From NCBI GenBank assembly GCA_002368155.1, contig AP018180.1, positions 434,001-498,000 of the forward strand: a stretch of 64,000 nucleotides of DNA, written 5' to 3'. Made by a program: the position numbers and the translations under genes. The DNA is from Nostoc carneum NIES-2107 (GTDB lineage Bacteria; Cyanobacteriota; Cyanobacteriia; Cyanobacteriales; Nostocaceae). The notes under the pieces were generated by a model, which had not been told where the DNA came from, searched no databases, and saw only the letters and a program-made list of their open reading frames with translations. Shown piece by piece: positions 55,951 through 64,000 of the stretch. Positions within the stretch are counted from its first letter, which is position 1. Every line of letters begins with the position of its first letter.

Positions 55951-56901
55951 ATGGCTACAAATACTCATAATCTGCTCTCAGCTCTTAAAAGTCGCTCTGA
56001 AATAGATAAATCGCTGGATCGGGGCTTTATTTGGCTGACGCGGATTTTTGCACTAGGAATCGCTGCCACTTTATTGTGGATTACTATACAGGTTAGTATT
56101 GGTGCTTGGCCTGCCATTCAAGAGTTTGGTGCTGGCTTTTTAGCTCAGAGCACTTGGAACCCAGTTAATAACCAATATGGTGTATTACCGCAAGTTTATG
56201 GAACTTTAGTGAGTTCTTTTATTGGTTTATTGCTAGCTGTACCCATTGGTGTTGGCACTGCTGTTTTACTCAGTGAAAATTTTCTGCCATCAAAAATACG
56301 CTTGGTATTAGTATTTTTAGTGGAACTACTCGCTGCTATTCCCAGCGTTGTTTACGGCATTTGGGGAATTTTTGTATTAGTCCCAATCATTACCAATGTG
56401 GGAAAATGGCTCAATAGTTCCTTGGGCTTTTTACCCATTTTTAGTACTGCTCCTTCTGGGCCTGGAATGTTGCCAGCTGGAGTAATTTTAGCAATCATGA
56501 CATTGCCCATCATCACAGCTATATCTCGTGATGCCTTAATTTCCATCCCTCCTAGTTTGCGTCAAGCAGCTGTAGGGCTGGGTGCAACCCGTTGGGAAAC
56601 AATTTTTCAAGTTTTGATTCCTGCGGCTTTTTCGGGTATCGTTAGTGCTGTCATGTTGGCGCTGGGTCGGGCGATGGGAGAAACAATGGCGGTGACAATG
56701 TTAATTGGTAATTCCAATAACATTAGTCTGTCGCTGTTAGCGCCAGCCAATACAATTTCTTCCTTACTAGCAAATCAATTTTCGGAAGCTAGTGGTTTGC
56801 AAGTGGCAGCTTTGATGTATGCTGCTTTAGTTCTTTTTGTATTAACACTGATAGTCAATATTTTTGCTGAGTTAATTGTTCTTCGTATGAAGCGAATTTA
56901 G
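55951..56901 (+). CDS. pstC: Phosphate ABC transporter permease PstC
   Basis: The 316-residue inner-membrane permease has about six helices. The EAA-like loop VGLGATRWETIFQVLIPAAFSGI contacts PstB, followed by ALGRAMGETMAVTML, typical for PstC. The ATG at 55951 is preferred to an upstream TTG. It pairs with PstA and sits 212 bp after pstS. Confidence 0.94.
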   Translation: MATNTHNLLSALKSRSEIDKSLDRGFIWLTRIFALGIAATLLWITIQVSIGAWPAIQEFGAGFLAQSTWNPVNNQYGVLPQVYGTLVSSFIGLLLAVPIGVGTAVLLSENFLPSKIRLVLVFLVELLAAIPSVVYGIWGIFVLVPIITNVGKWLNSSLGFLPIFSTAPSGPGMLPAGVILAIMTLPIITAISRDALISIPPSLRQAAVGLGATRWETIFQVLIPAAFSGIVSAVMLALGRAMGETMAVTMLIGNSNNISLSLLAPANTISSLLANQFSEASGLQVAALMYAALVLFVLTLIVNIFAELIVLRMKRI

Positions 56902-56920
56902 GGTGGTTGTAGGTTGAATT

Positions 56921-57802
56921 ATGACTACTAGTTATCCGGAAAGCAGCCTAACACGCGCCCCCATGTCTAAGCGGACACTGTTTAATACAGCGATGACCGT
57001 TGTTGCATTTATCTGTGGGGCATTGGCGCTTTTACCTTTGTTGGCAGTGCTTTCGTATGTGCTGATTCAAGGTTTTAGCAGTCTCAGTCCCAGCATATTT
57101 ACAGAATTACCGCCAGCCCCTCTAAGAAAGGGGGGTGGTTTTGGTAATGCGATTTTAGGTACGCTGTTGATGGTCGGAATTGGTGCCTTGATTAGTATCC
57201 CCTTTGGGGTTTTGGCAGCAATTTATTTAACAGAATTTAGTTCCGGTAAAATTGCCAGAGTTGTGCGGTTTGCTACCAATATCCTTAGTGGTGTGCCCTC
57301 AATTATTGCTGGGGTATTTGCCTATGGAATTATAGTTTTAACCTTAGTAAAGCTCAACTTGGGTTCTTACTCCGCTATAGGTGGTGGTTTTGCTTTAGCA
57401 ATTTTGATGTTGCCAATTATTGTACGTACCACTGATGAAGCATTGCAATTAGTCTCACAAGATTTACGGCAAGCATCTTTAGGCTTAGGCGCTACGAAAT
57501 TTCAAACTGTAGCACAAGTTGTATTGCCAGCAGCTTTACCAGCAATTGTTACTGGGATCACGCTGGCGATCGCAAGAGCAGCAGGAGAAACTGCGCCATT
57601 ATTATTTACGGCGTTGTTCTCACAATTTTGGCCGAGTAGCTTATTCCAACCAACAGCATCGCTGGCTGTGTTGGTTTATAACTTCGCAATTACTCCGTTT
57701 AAAAATTTACAGTCACTAGCTTGGGCAGCGTCGCTAATTTTAGTGTTGATGGTGCTGATTACCAGTATCATTGCACGTTGGGCAACTCGCCAGAAAGCTT
57801 AG
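56921..57802 (+). CDS. pstA: Phosphate ABC transporter permease PstA
   Basis: The 293-residue partner permease has about six helices; [26 protein letters not shown] is the ATPase-contact loop, and [15 protein letters not shown] is typical of PstA. It starts 19 bp after pstC. Confidence 0.94.
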   Translation: MTTSYPESSLTRAPMSKRTLFNTAMTVVAFICGALALLPLLAVLSYVLIQGFSSLSPSIFTELPPAPLRKGGGFGNAILGTLLMVGIGALISIPFGVLAAIYLTEFSSGKIARVVRFATNILSGVPSIIAGVFAYGIIVLTLVKLNLGSYSAIGGGFALAILMLPIIVRTTDEALQLVSQDLRQASLGLGATKFQTVAQVVLPAALPAIVTGITLAIARAAGETAPLLFTALFSQFWPSSLFQPTASLAVLVYNFAITPFKNLQSLAWAASLILVLMVLITSIIARWATRQKA

Positions 57803-57857
57803 TGCAACCCAGTCTCTAGGGCATATTAACTACCCCAAACTTACACTAGACTATTTT

Positions 57858-58664
57858 ATGGCTACTAACATTAGCACAGTTAATGGTACTGACACCGTTT
57901 TACGTACAGAGAACCTGAACATTTATTACGGCAACTTTTTAGCTGTGCGGGATATTTGGCTAGATATCCCAAAAAACCGGGTTACAGCATTTATCGGCCC
58001 ATCTGGTTGTGGCAAAAGTACATTGCTGAGATGTTACAACCGTCTCAATGATTTAATTGAATCTTTCCGCGCAGATGGGAAAGTTTATTATTACGAGAAA
58101 AATCTGTATGCACCCGATATCGATCCAGTAGAGGTGCGGCGGCGAATTGGGATGGTATTTCAAAGACCAAACCCATTTCCAAAATCGATTTATGACAATA
58201 TTGCCTTTGGCGCAAAAATTAACGGCTACAAAGGTAATATGGATGAGTTAGTAGAGCGAAGCCTTAAACAAGCTGCTTTATGGGATGAAGTTAAAGACAA
58301 ACTGCGCCAAAGTGCTTTAGCTTTATCTGGTGGACAACAACAGCGCTTATGTATTGCTAGAGCGATCGCAGTACAACCTGAAATTATCTTAATGGATGAA
58401 CCATGTTCAGCCCTTGACCCCATCTCTACGTTGCGGGTTGAAGAACTGATTCACGAACTCAAAGAGAAATACACTATTGTGATCGTGACTCATAATATGC
58501 AACAAGCTGCACGGGTTTCTGATAAGACAGCGTTTTTCAATGTCCAACAGTCAGACAAAGGCGGTCGTAGTGGCTACTTAGTAGAATATGATGCGACCGA
58601 ATTAATTTTCAACAATCCACAGCAGCAAGATACCAAAGATTATGTCAGCGGTAGATTTGGTTAA
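57858..58664 (+). CDS. pstB: Phosphate ABC transporter ATPase PstB
   Basis: The 268-residue ATPase energises phosphate uptake. Walker [10 protein letters not shown], signature LSGGQQQR, Walker B IILMDEP, with PstB-specific [11 protein letters not shown] and [13 protein letters not shown]. The ATG at 57858 gives the family's start (an open frame reaches further upstream into pstA without support). phoU is not in the window. Confidence 0.95.
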   Translation: MATNISTVNGTDTVLRTENLNIYYGNFLAVRDIWLDIPKNRVTAFIGPSGCGKSTLLRCYNRLNDLIESFRADGKVYYYEKNLYAPDIDPVEVRRRIGMVFQRPNPFPKSIYDNIAFGAKINGYKGNMDELVERSLKQAALWDEVKDKLRQSALALSGGQQQRLCIARAIAVQPEIILMDEPCSALDPISTLRVEELIHELKEKYTIVIVTHNMQQAARVSDKTAFFNVQQSDKGGRSGYLVEYDATELIFNNPQQQDTKDYVSGRFG

Positions 58665-58840
58665 TCAGTAGACATATTGTTAGGCGCAATCATGAGAGGT
58701 TTGCACTTATGTAAAGGTTACTTGAGTAATTCCCGATTAATTGGATAAAGTGCAAATGTGACTGTTAACAGTTGACAGTCACTAAATTTTATCAAAATTA
58801 TTGAGAATTTTTATCATTAGTTTTTTAAAATAAAACGAAG

Positions 58841-58880
58841 ATTCCCGGTTTCGTGAAGATGCTGGGAATTTTGCTTTTAA
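58841..58880 (+). terminator. Terminator of the pst operon
   Basis: ATTCCCGG ... CTGGGAAT (58841-58848 with 58862-58869), then TTTTGCTTTT, about 177 bp after pstB. Confidence 0.6.
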
Positions 58881-58934
58881 TAACTGATTGCAACTACTAT
58901 ATAATGCTGAACAACTTTTGCCACAAAATATCTT

Positions 58935-61118
58935 ATGAGCGATACTTTTAATCGCCTAGCACCGTTTATTCAAGAATATATTTATGAGCATAATTGGACG
59001 GAATTACGTCCAGCGCAGATTGCTGCTTGTCAAGTTATCTTTGATACAGATGCTCATTTGCTAGTGGCAGCTGCAACGGCTGCAGGAAAAACAGAGGCGG
59101 CGTTTTTACCTGTAGTGACTCAATTATATGAAAAACCTGCGAATACTATCGGTGCATTATATATTGGCCCTATTAAAGCCTTAATTAACGATCAATTTGA
59201 GCGTCTTAATGGCTTGCTAAAAGCGGCAGATATACCAGTATGGCATTGGCATGGTGATGTGAGTCAAAGTCATAAAAATAAGCTGTTAAAGAACCCTAAA
59301 GGTATTCTGCAAATTACACCAGAATCATTAGAAAGCTTATTAGTGAATAAACACCATGACTTAACTCGCTTATTTGGTGATTTACGATTTGTGGTAATTG
59401 ATGAAATTCACGCTTTCATGGGTTCGGAACGCGGTTGTCAAATTATTTGTCAATTACAACGTTTGGCAAATATCACACAAACACAAGCTAGAAGAATTGG
59501 TTTGTCGGCCACACTTGGCGATTATTCAATGGCAGAGGATTGGTTACGTTCAGGAACTGCAAAGTCAGTAATTACGCCAAAAATTGAGGCAGGAAAACGC
59601 CAAATTAAATTAGCTGTGGAACATTTTTATCTGAATGATGAAGTTGATGAAATCGAAGTAACTCCATACGATAGATATTTATTTAATCTGTGCGAATCGC
59701 GCAAGTGTCTCATTTTTGCGAATAATCGCACGCAAACGGAATCTGTCATTGCATCTTTAAGGCGAATTGCTAGCGAACAAACATCACCAGACATTTATCA
59801 TGTACATCACGGTAGTATATCTGCCAGTTTGCGACAACAAGCTGAAAATGCGATGCGCGAACCGCACAAACCAGCAGTTACTGCTGCTACTCTGACTCTC
59901 GAATTAGGTATAGATATTGGTCATTTAGAAAGAGTCATTCAGTTAGATTCTCCCTTATCTGTAGCTAGTTTTTTACAACGGTTAGGACGGACTGGGAGAA
60001 GAGGTGAAGCTGCAGATATGCGCTTTGTTTGTGCAGAAACTCAACCCTTATTGGAAGCACCTCTCCCAGAACAAATTCCCTGGCAATTGTTGCAATGTAT
60101 TGCGATTATCCAACTTTATTTAGAAGAACGTTGGATTGAACCAATCAAGCCTGTAAAATACCCGTTAAGTTTGCTTTATCACCAAACAATGAGTATTTTA
60201 GCAGCGACAGGCGAACTTTCACCTGCGGCTTTAGCTAAGCAGGTTTTCAGCCTACCACCATTTGCAGAAATCACTCCAGAAGATTTTAAATTATTGCTAC
60301 GCTATTTAATTGATATTGACCATATTCATAAAACAGAAACAGCTAAATTAATTATTGGTTTGGCTGGTGAAAAGGTTGTCAACAAGTTTCAATTCTATGC
60401 CGTCTTTGCTGATAGTCAAGAATATACTGTGAAGCAAGGGGGAACAGAAATTGGTAGTATTTTAAAGCCGCCTCCTGTGGGTAATCAATTCGCCTTAGCG
60501 GGGAGAACTTGGGAAGTAGTAGAAATTGACTTCAAAAAAAGGGTAATTAATGCTAAGCCAGTAGAAGGTAAAGCTAGCATTTATTGGCGTAGTGGTAGTG
60601 GAATTATCCATACCAAAGTTTTGCAAAGAATGCGGCAAGTATTACTAGAAGATTTAGAATATAGCTATTTACAAACTAACGCTTTACAAGCGTTACAAAG
60701 AACTCGGCAATTATTTAGAAAATCTGGTTTAGATAAACAGAATATATTGCGATTAGAAAATGGTAAGTGTTGTATATTCCCTTGGATGGGAACTTTAGCT
60801 TACCGCACATTAGAAAGATGGCTCAATTACTGCTGTCGAGAATCTTTAGAAATTAAAAGTATTGGTGGGGTAAATCCTTATTATCTGACGCTGAAATTAG
60901 GAAAAGAAAAATTTCCATATTTAGCTAAAGAAATTGCCGCATTGGCAGAAGAAAAAATTACACCGGAATATTTAATCAGCGAAGCAGAAGCACCAGAATT
61001 GCAAAAATATGATGAATTTATTCCTTATCCGCTATTACGCAAAGCTTTCATTAGTGATTATTTAGATATTGAAGAATTAAAACAGCAAGTTTCACAGTTG
61101 TCATTATTTGTTGAGTAA
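58935..61118 (+). CDS. DEAD/DEAH-box helicase (Lhr/Ski2-like)
   Basis: The 727-residue superfamily 2 helicase has Q-like motif RPAQIAAC, motif I AAATAAGKTEA, motif II DEIH, motif III LSAT, and motif VI RLGRTGRRGE. A C-terminal ~300-residue part is unlike standard DEAD proteins and includes a winged-helix/beta region with QEYTVKQGGTEIGS and YWRSGSGIIHT. The order fits an Lhr-type or similar DNA/RNA helicase. Partner and substrate are unknown. There is no nearby restriction or phage gene. Confidence 0.9.
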   Translation: MSDTFNRLAPFIQEYIYEHNWTELRPAQIAACQVIFDTDAHLLVAAATAAGKTEAAFLPVVTQLYEKPANTIGALYIGPIKALINDQFERLNGLLKAADIPVWHWHGDVSQSHKNKLLKNPKGILQITPESLESLLVNKHHDLTRLFGDLRFVVIDEIHAFMGSERGCQIICQLQRLANITQTQARRIGLSATLGDYSMAEDWLRSGTAKSVITPKIEAGKRQIKLAVEHFYLNDEVDEIEVTPYDRYLFNLCESRKCLIFANNRTQTESVIASLRRIASEQTSPDIYHVHHGSISASLRQQAENAMREPHKPAVTAATLTLELGIDIGHLERVIQLDSPLSVASFLQRLGRTGRRGEAADMRFVCAETQPLLEAPLPEQIPWQLLQCIAIIQLYLEERWIEPIKPVKYPLSLLYHQTMSILAATGELSPAALAKQVFSLPPFAEITPEDFKLLLRYLIDIDHIHKTETAKLIIGLAGEKVVNKFQFYAVFADSQEYTVKQGGTEIGSILKPPPVGNQFALAGRTWEVVEIDFKKRVINAKPVEGKASIYWRSGSGIIHTKVLQRMRQVLLEDLEYSYLQTNALQALQRTRQLFRKSGLDKQNILRLENGKCCIFPWMGTLAYRTLERWLNYCCRESLEIKSIGGVNPYYLTLKLGKEKFPYLAKEIAALAEEKITPEYLISEAEAPELQKYDEFIPYPLLRKAFISDYLDIEELKQQVSQLSLFVE

Positions 61119-61146
61119 ATTTAAAAGGCAAAAACCATTAAAAATA

Positions 61147-61173
61147 GGTGCGTTACGCTGACAGTAACGCACC
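61147..61173. terminator. Palindromic repeat between convergent genes, possible bidirectional terminator
   Basis: A perfect 10-bp stem GGTGCGTTAC / GTAACGCACC with a 7-base loop, 28 bp after the helicase stop and 28 bp before the facing gene's stop. It belongs to the dispersed palindrome family also seen at 5652 and 19387. Confidence 0.5.
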
Positions 61174-61200
61174 CTAATAGACTATTTAAAACCAATGTTA

Positions 61201-61473
61201 TTAAATACCTATAGATGGTAGCTTGCCTTGTAATAAATCGAATTTAGACTGAGTACAACTAGCACAGCTGCAACCAGCTTGATCAAGAATTGTATGGGAT
61301 GCTGGAGTCACTTGAGTAGCTAATAATTCCGCACTTGGTTGTGCAGATACTACTAGGGTGATTTCTGTAGTAGGTGCAGATTGGAGACTAGATGCTTGTG
61401 CTGGATTAGCTACCCACAATATAGAAGCTAGAACAACAGGGCAAGCAAGTAAAATCAATTTGAGTATGTTCAT
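61201..61473 (-). CDS. Small exported protein with CxCxxC motif
   Basis: The 90-residue protein has a signal peptide (LILLACPVVLASILWVA, cleavage near AQA) and a short C-terminal block DQAGCSCASCTQSKFDLLQGKLPS. The three close Cys residues (68, 70, 73) look like a metal-binding or redox site. No family is recognised. Confidence 0.7.
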   Translation of the reverse strand: MNILKLILLACPVVLASILWVANPAQASSLQSAPTTEITLVVSAQPSAELLATQVTPASHTILDQAGCSCASCTQSKFDLLQGKLPSIGI

Positions 61474-61683
61474 AAATTGGCAAATACAGACTAGTTTTGA
61501 TGAAGGAGAGTTGAATCAAGATTACTAAAATGAATGACTGGTAAATTTCTTAATTGTTGCCTAGATTGCAGCCTTAAATTATGAAATGAACCGTTGATAA
61601 GATAGGCTACATTAGCCTGGATATGCTAATACAAACACTTAAGTATGTTAATATTTTGTATTACTTAATTTATACCAAAATTG

Positions 61684-62727
61684 TTAATCAGGCAATACTT
61701 TTGACCAAATCAGCAATTCTCCTTGTTCGCCACCTGCTGCTAGATAATTACCTTGGGGATGCCAAGCTAGGCAAGAAAATCCTGCTGATACACCTGTAAG
61801 AATTTGACTGACTTCTTGGGCGTTATCCCATATACACAGCCAACCGTCAGCAGCAGCAGAAGCGAGGAGAAAGCTTTTTGGTGCAAATGCGATCGCACAT
61901 ATTACTTCTACATGATTAGTTAACACTCGTGCTTCCCAGCCGAGGGAATCATCTTCTAGCTTTTCCCAAACTACAATACCTTCGACGCTGGAGGATGCTA
62001 AAATTGGCGCGCCTAATTGCGTGGTCGCTTCTGACCAGGCTAATTGGCGAATTTTACCAGGAAAGCCGCGCATTACCCAAGGGTCGGGGTTACCCCACTC
62101 CAAAACGGTGACGCTGCGATCCATATTGCCAGAAGCGAGAAATTTGCTATCGGGTGACCATGCCATAGCTACGCTGACAGTAGGCATGGATAAAATATAT
62201 GGTTCATCATCCCAATCTTGAGTTTGCCAAATTTTGACACCCTGATAACCGCTAATGGCTAAGTATTGCCCATCCCTGCGCCAGTCAATCCCCAAGACTG
62301 AAGAGTTATCGAAATTCAAAGTAACGACAATATCATTAGTCTCTGCATCCCAAACTTGCACATAACGCCCCAAACTAAATGCTAGTTGGTTACTAGTGTG
62401 GTTCCAAGCTAGTTTATCAACCCATGCAGGCGCATTTTCCAAGGTGGTAATTAATTCGTCACCTTGCCAAATTTTTACCTGTCCATCCTGTCCGCCAATA
62501 GCTAAGAATTTGCTATCAGGGGAAAAGGAGATGCAGTCTGCTGATTTACCATTCGCAGCTTGCAAGGTGATTAAATCGGCATCATTCCACAGTATCACCT
62601 CCCCAGCCGCAGAAGTTGCCGCTAAGTTTTTGCCATCAGGCGACCAAGCGATCGCAGTTACATAATCTGATAACAGTCCCGAAGAGTATTCTTCAAATTC
62701 TTGGGTTTTGCTAGTTGTGGGGTTCAT
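61684..62727 (-). CDS. WD40 repeat protein
   Basis: The 347-residue protein is almost entirely WD40-like repeats (about seven, with AWSPDGKNLAATSAAGEVILWNDADLI and SPDSKFLAIGGQDGQVKIWQG, in parts), so it is probably a scaffold. The ATG at 62727 is used because the longer frame starts inside a heptamer array that encodes a Pro/Gln/Ser artefact. It follows the CobW-family gene on the same strand, 144 bp downstream, and may be in its Zur-controlled transcript. Confidence 0.85.
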   Translation of the reverse strand: MNPTTSKTQEFEEYSSGLLSDYVTAIAWSPDGKNLAATSAAGEVILWNDADLITLQAANGKSADCISFSPDSKFLAIGGQDGQVKIWQGDELITTLENAPAWVDKLAWNHTSNQLAFSLGRYVQVWDAETNDIVVTLNFDNSSVLGIDWRRDGQYLAISGYQGVKIWQTQDWDDEPYILSMPTVSVAMAWSPDSKFLASGNMDRSVTVLEWGNPDPWVMRGFPGKIRQLAWSEATTQLGAPILASSSVEGIVVWEKLEDDSLGWEARVLTNHVEVICAIAFAPKSFLLASAAADGWLCIWDNAQEVSQILTGVSAGFSCLAWHPQGNYLAAGGEQGELLIWSKVLPD

Positions 62728-62741
62728 AGGTTCGGTATGGG

Positions 62742-62870
62742 GGGATTGGGGACTGGGGATTGGGGACTGGGGATTGGGAAAGGGGGAAAGGAAAATTACC
62801 AATTACCAATTACCCATTACCAAAATATCCTATGCCCTATGCCCCATGCCCCATGCCCTATGCTTATATT
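62742..62870. repeat. Heptamer arrays between cobW and WD40 genes
   Basis: GGGGATT/GGGGACT units (62742-62780), then ATTACCA units (62798-62824), then CCCTATG/CCCCATG units (62830-62864). Three heptamer types are combined. Confidence 0.75.
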
Positions 62871-62871
62871 T

Positions 62872-63843
62872 TCAAACTAAACAGGCTAAGAAATCTTGTT
62901 TGAGTTTGGCTTCGTCAAGATTGCGACCGATGAAGACTAGTTCGTTTTTGGGGGTTTCGTTGGGTTTCCAAGGGCGATCGGGTCTGCCATCAAAGATCAT
63001 ATGCACACCTTGGAAGACAAAGCGATTTTCTTCCCCAGCAATATTTAAAATGCCTTTCATGCGGAAAATGTCGGGGCCTTGAGTACGTAGTAACTCGGTC
63101 ATCCAATTGTTTAATTTTTGCCCATCAATTGCGCCTTTTTCTACCAAAGCTACAGAATAAACTGTTTCGTCATGTTCGTGGGCATCTTCGCCTAAAAAGT
63201 TAGGATCGATTTCTAAAGCACGATTTAAATCAAAGGCGTTAACACCCAATAAGGCATCCATTGATAATTCCGAATTGCGGGTACGGTAGATTTTTGCTAA
63301 TGCATTCATAACCCGAATCCGTCTTTCTAGTTCTTCAAGAACATCGGGTGTGACTAAATCAGTTTTATTTAATAAAATGACATCTGCAAAAGCAATCTGT
63401 TCTTGAGCTTCGTCGGCTTCCCAATGCTGCCAGATATGTTTGGCATCAACCACTGTCACGACTGCATCTAAAGCCAGTTGGCTTTGCATATCTTCATCGA
63501 CAAAGAAGGTTTGAATTACTGGCGCAGGGTCAGCCAAACCTGTAGTTTCAATGACTAAATGGTCAAACTTATCGCGCCGCTTCATTAAGTTGCCAATGAT
63601 GCGAATTAAGTCGCCTCGAACTGTACAACAAATACAGCCGTTATTCATCTCAAAAATTTCTTCATCGGCATCGATAACTAATTGATTATCAATGCCGACT
63701 TCCCCAAATTCATTGACGATGACAGCGACTTTTTTACCGTGTTCGTAGGTGAGGATGTGATTTAGTAAGGTGGTTTTACCTGCACCAAGATAGCCAGTTA
63801 AAACGGTTACAGGTACGGAATTAGATGTTTCAGCAGAGATCAT
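62872..63843 (-). CDS. CobW/COG0523-family GTPase, probable zinc metallochaperone
   Basis: The 323-residue G3E-family GTPase has GYLGAGKTT (17-25), the metal-binding CxCC motif GCICC (C70, C72, C73), a switch/ETTG motif IETTGLADPAP, and NKTD. A C-terminal CobW_C domain is present. The Zur-box-like palindrome just upstream suggests induction by zinc shortage; members of this family under Zur control supply Zn2+ to proteins. It is not part of a cobalamin cluster here. Confidence 0.92.
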   Translation of the reverse strand: MISAETSNSVPVTVLTGYLGAGKTTLLNHILTYEHGKKVAVIVNEFGEVGIDNQLVIDADEEIFEMNNGCICCTVRGDLIRIIGNLMKRRDKFDHLVIETTGLADPAPVIQTFFVDEDMQSQLALDAVVTVVDAKHIWQHWEADEAQEQIAFADVILLNKTDLVTPDVLEELERRIRVMNALAKIYRTRNSELSMDALLGVNAFDLNRALEIDPNFLGEDAHEHDETVYSVALVEKGAIDGQKLNNWMTELLRTQGPDIFRMKGILNIAGEENRFVFQGVHMIFDGRPDRPWKPNETPKNELVFIGRNLDEAKLKQDFLACLV

Positions 63844-63862
63844 AATCTCAAAGTAATTGTAG

Positions 63863-63877
63863 TGATAATCATTATCT
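63863..63877. promoter_or_regulatory. Zur/Fur-box-like palindrome
   Basis: GATAATCATTATC (63864-63876) is a perfect 6-1-6 palindrome with flanking T/T, close to the cyanobacterial Zur box TGATAATNATTATCA. It is centred 27 bp upstream of the CobW-family start codon. Confidence 0.7.
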
Positions 63878-63965
63878 GCCTATGATAGCGCTTGTTAAAG
63901 TTTAGCTACACTACCGTCAGCAGCTTGGGCTGAAGATTATTTTAACCAAGGAGTTCCTTGGAGGT

Positions 63966-64000
63966 ATGTTAGGCGTTATGCTCAGGAATCCTACTCTTGC
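63966..64000 (+). CDS. Possible gene start, cut by window edge
   Basis: An ATG at 63966 (or 63978) opens a frame with no stop to the edge, preceded by AAGGAG and GGAGG boxes. Only about 11 residues (MLGVMLRNPTL) are visible, so the call rests on the ribosome-binding-site-like sequence alone. Confidence 0.25.
   Translation, partial: MLGVMLRNPTL

Noticed and set aside
57771-57857. Extended pstB start overlapping pstA
   Set aside because: The upstream extension has no PstB homology; the ATG at 57858 gives the normal start.
58935-61118. Helicase as part of a defence island
   Set aside because: Neighbours are pst genes and a small exported protein; no nuclease, methylase, phage or integrase gene is near.

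Overview
The window looks like the chromosome of a filamentous, probably heterocyst-forming cyanobacterium (Nostocales). Supporting signs are frequent GCGATCGC (HIP1) octamers, a photosynthetic-type NDH-1 cluster (ndhA-ndhI-ndhG-ndhE behind a citrate synthase gene), a PucC-type pigment transporter, a hormogonium/pilus-type chemotaxis operon, a WD40 Ser/Thr kinase, many cyanobacteria-restricted unknown families, and many intergenic short tandem heptamer arrays (GGGGACT/GGGGATT and relatives, the STRR type). No species call is attempted.

Layout. 1-4.3 kb: a STAND/NB-ARC ATPase cut by the left edge, a membrane Ser/Thr kinase with a seven-blade WD40 propeller, and a Met/His-rich lipoprotein with two DUF305 domains. 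4.3-9.5 kb: an accessory stretch with a 7 x 42-bp minisatellite that runs in frame into a beheaded response regulator, a MITE-like element, small unknown genes, a DUF427 protein, a Crp/Fnr regulator, a GC-rich interspersed repeat, and a ribbon-helix-helix/TOBE fusion protein with palindromes upstream. 9.9-18.1 kb (minus strand): a five-gene Pil/Hmp-type chemosensory operon (PATAN-CheY, CheY, CheW, MCP, CheA-CheY). 19-25 kb: tRNA-Leu(UAG), alanine racemase, HNH protein, DHH phosphoesterase, SixA-like phosphatase. 24.8-30.6 kb: gltA, ndhA-I-G-E, NAD kinase. 31-34.8 kb: GNAT acyltransferase, TenA, exported intradiol dioxygenase, and two small exported Pro-rich proteins. 34.9-37.6 kb: an OmpR regulator and histidine kinase separated by a 520-bp sandwich of repeats. 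37.9-46.5 kb: PucC-like carrier, inositol-phosphatase family, unknown gene, alcohol-dehydrogenase-like protein, ilvD, small unknown, orphan OppB-type permease, apt. 47-54 kb: a DUF3038/DUF4335-like pair, FHA-PBP1 peptidoglycan synthase, Thr/Pro-rich exported protein, lspA, bioY. 54.5-58.7 kb: pstS-pstC-pstA-pstB behind a Pho-box-like repeat. 58.9-63.9 kb: a DEAD/DEAH helicase, a small exported Cys-motif peptide, a WD40 protein, and a CobW-family GTPase behind a Zur-box-like palindrome. The right edge may hold the first codons of another gene.

How the parts work together. Most of the window is housekeeping: respiration and cyclic electron flow, NAD(P) supply, branched-chain amino acids, peptidoglycan, lipoproteins, phosphate uptake. 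The less ordinary material is (i) the RHH-TOBE gene with two near-identical 17-bp palindromes, (ii) the OmpR two-component system, whose upstream region shares a conserved ATTACA/AATTAC-N6-GTAATT motif with two adjacent exported protein genes, suggesting a small envelope-response regulon, and (iii) repeat arrays that form or interrupt gene starts (the truncated response regulator and the GTG-started histidine kinase). No CRISPR array, phage, intact insertion sequence or complete defence island is seen.
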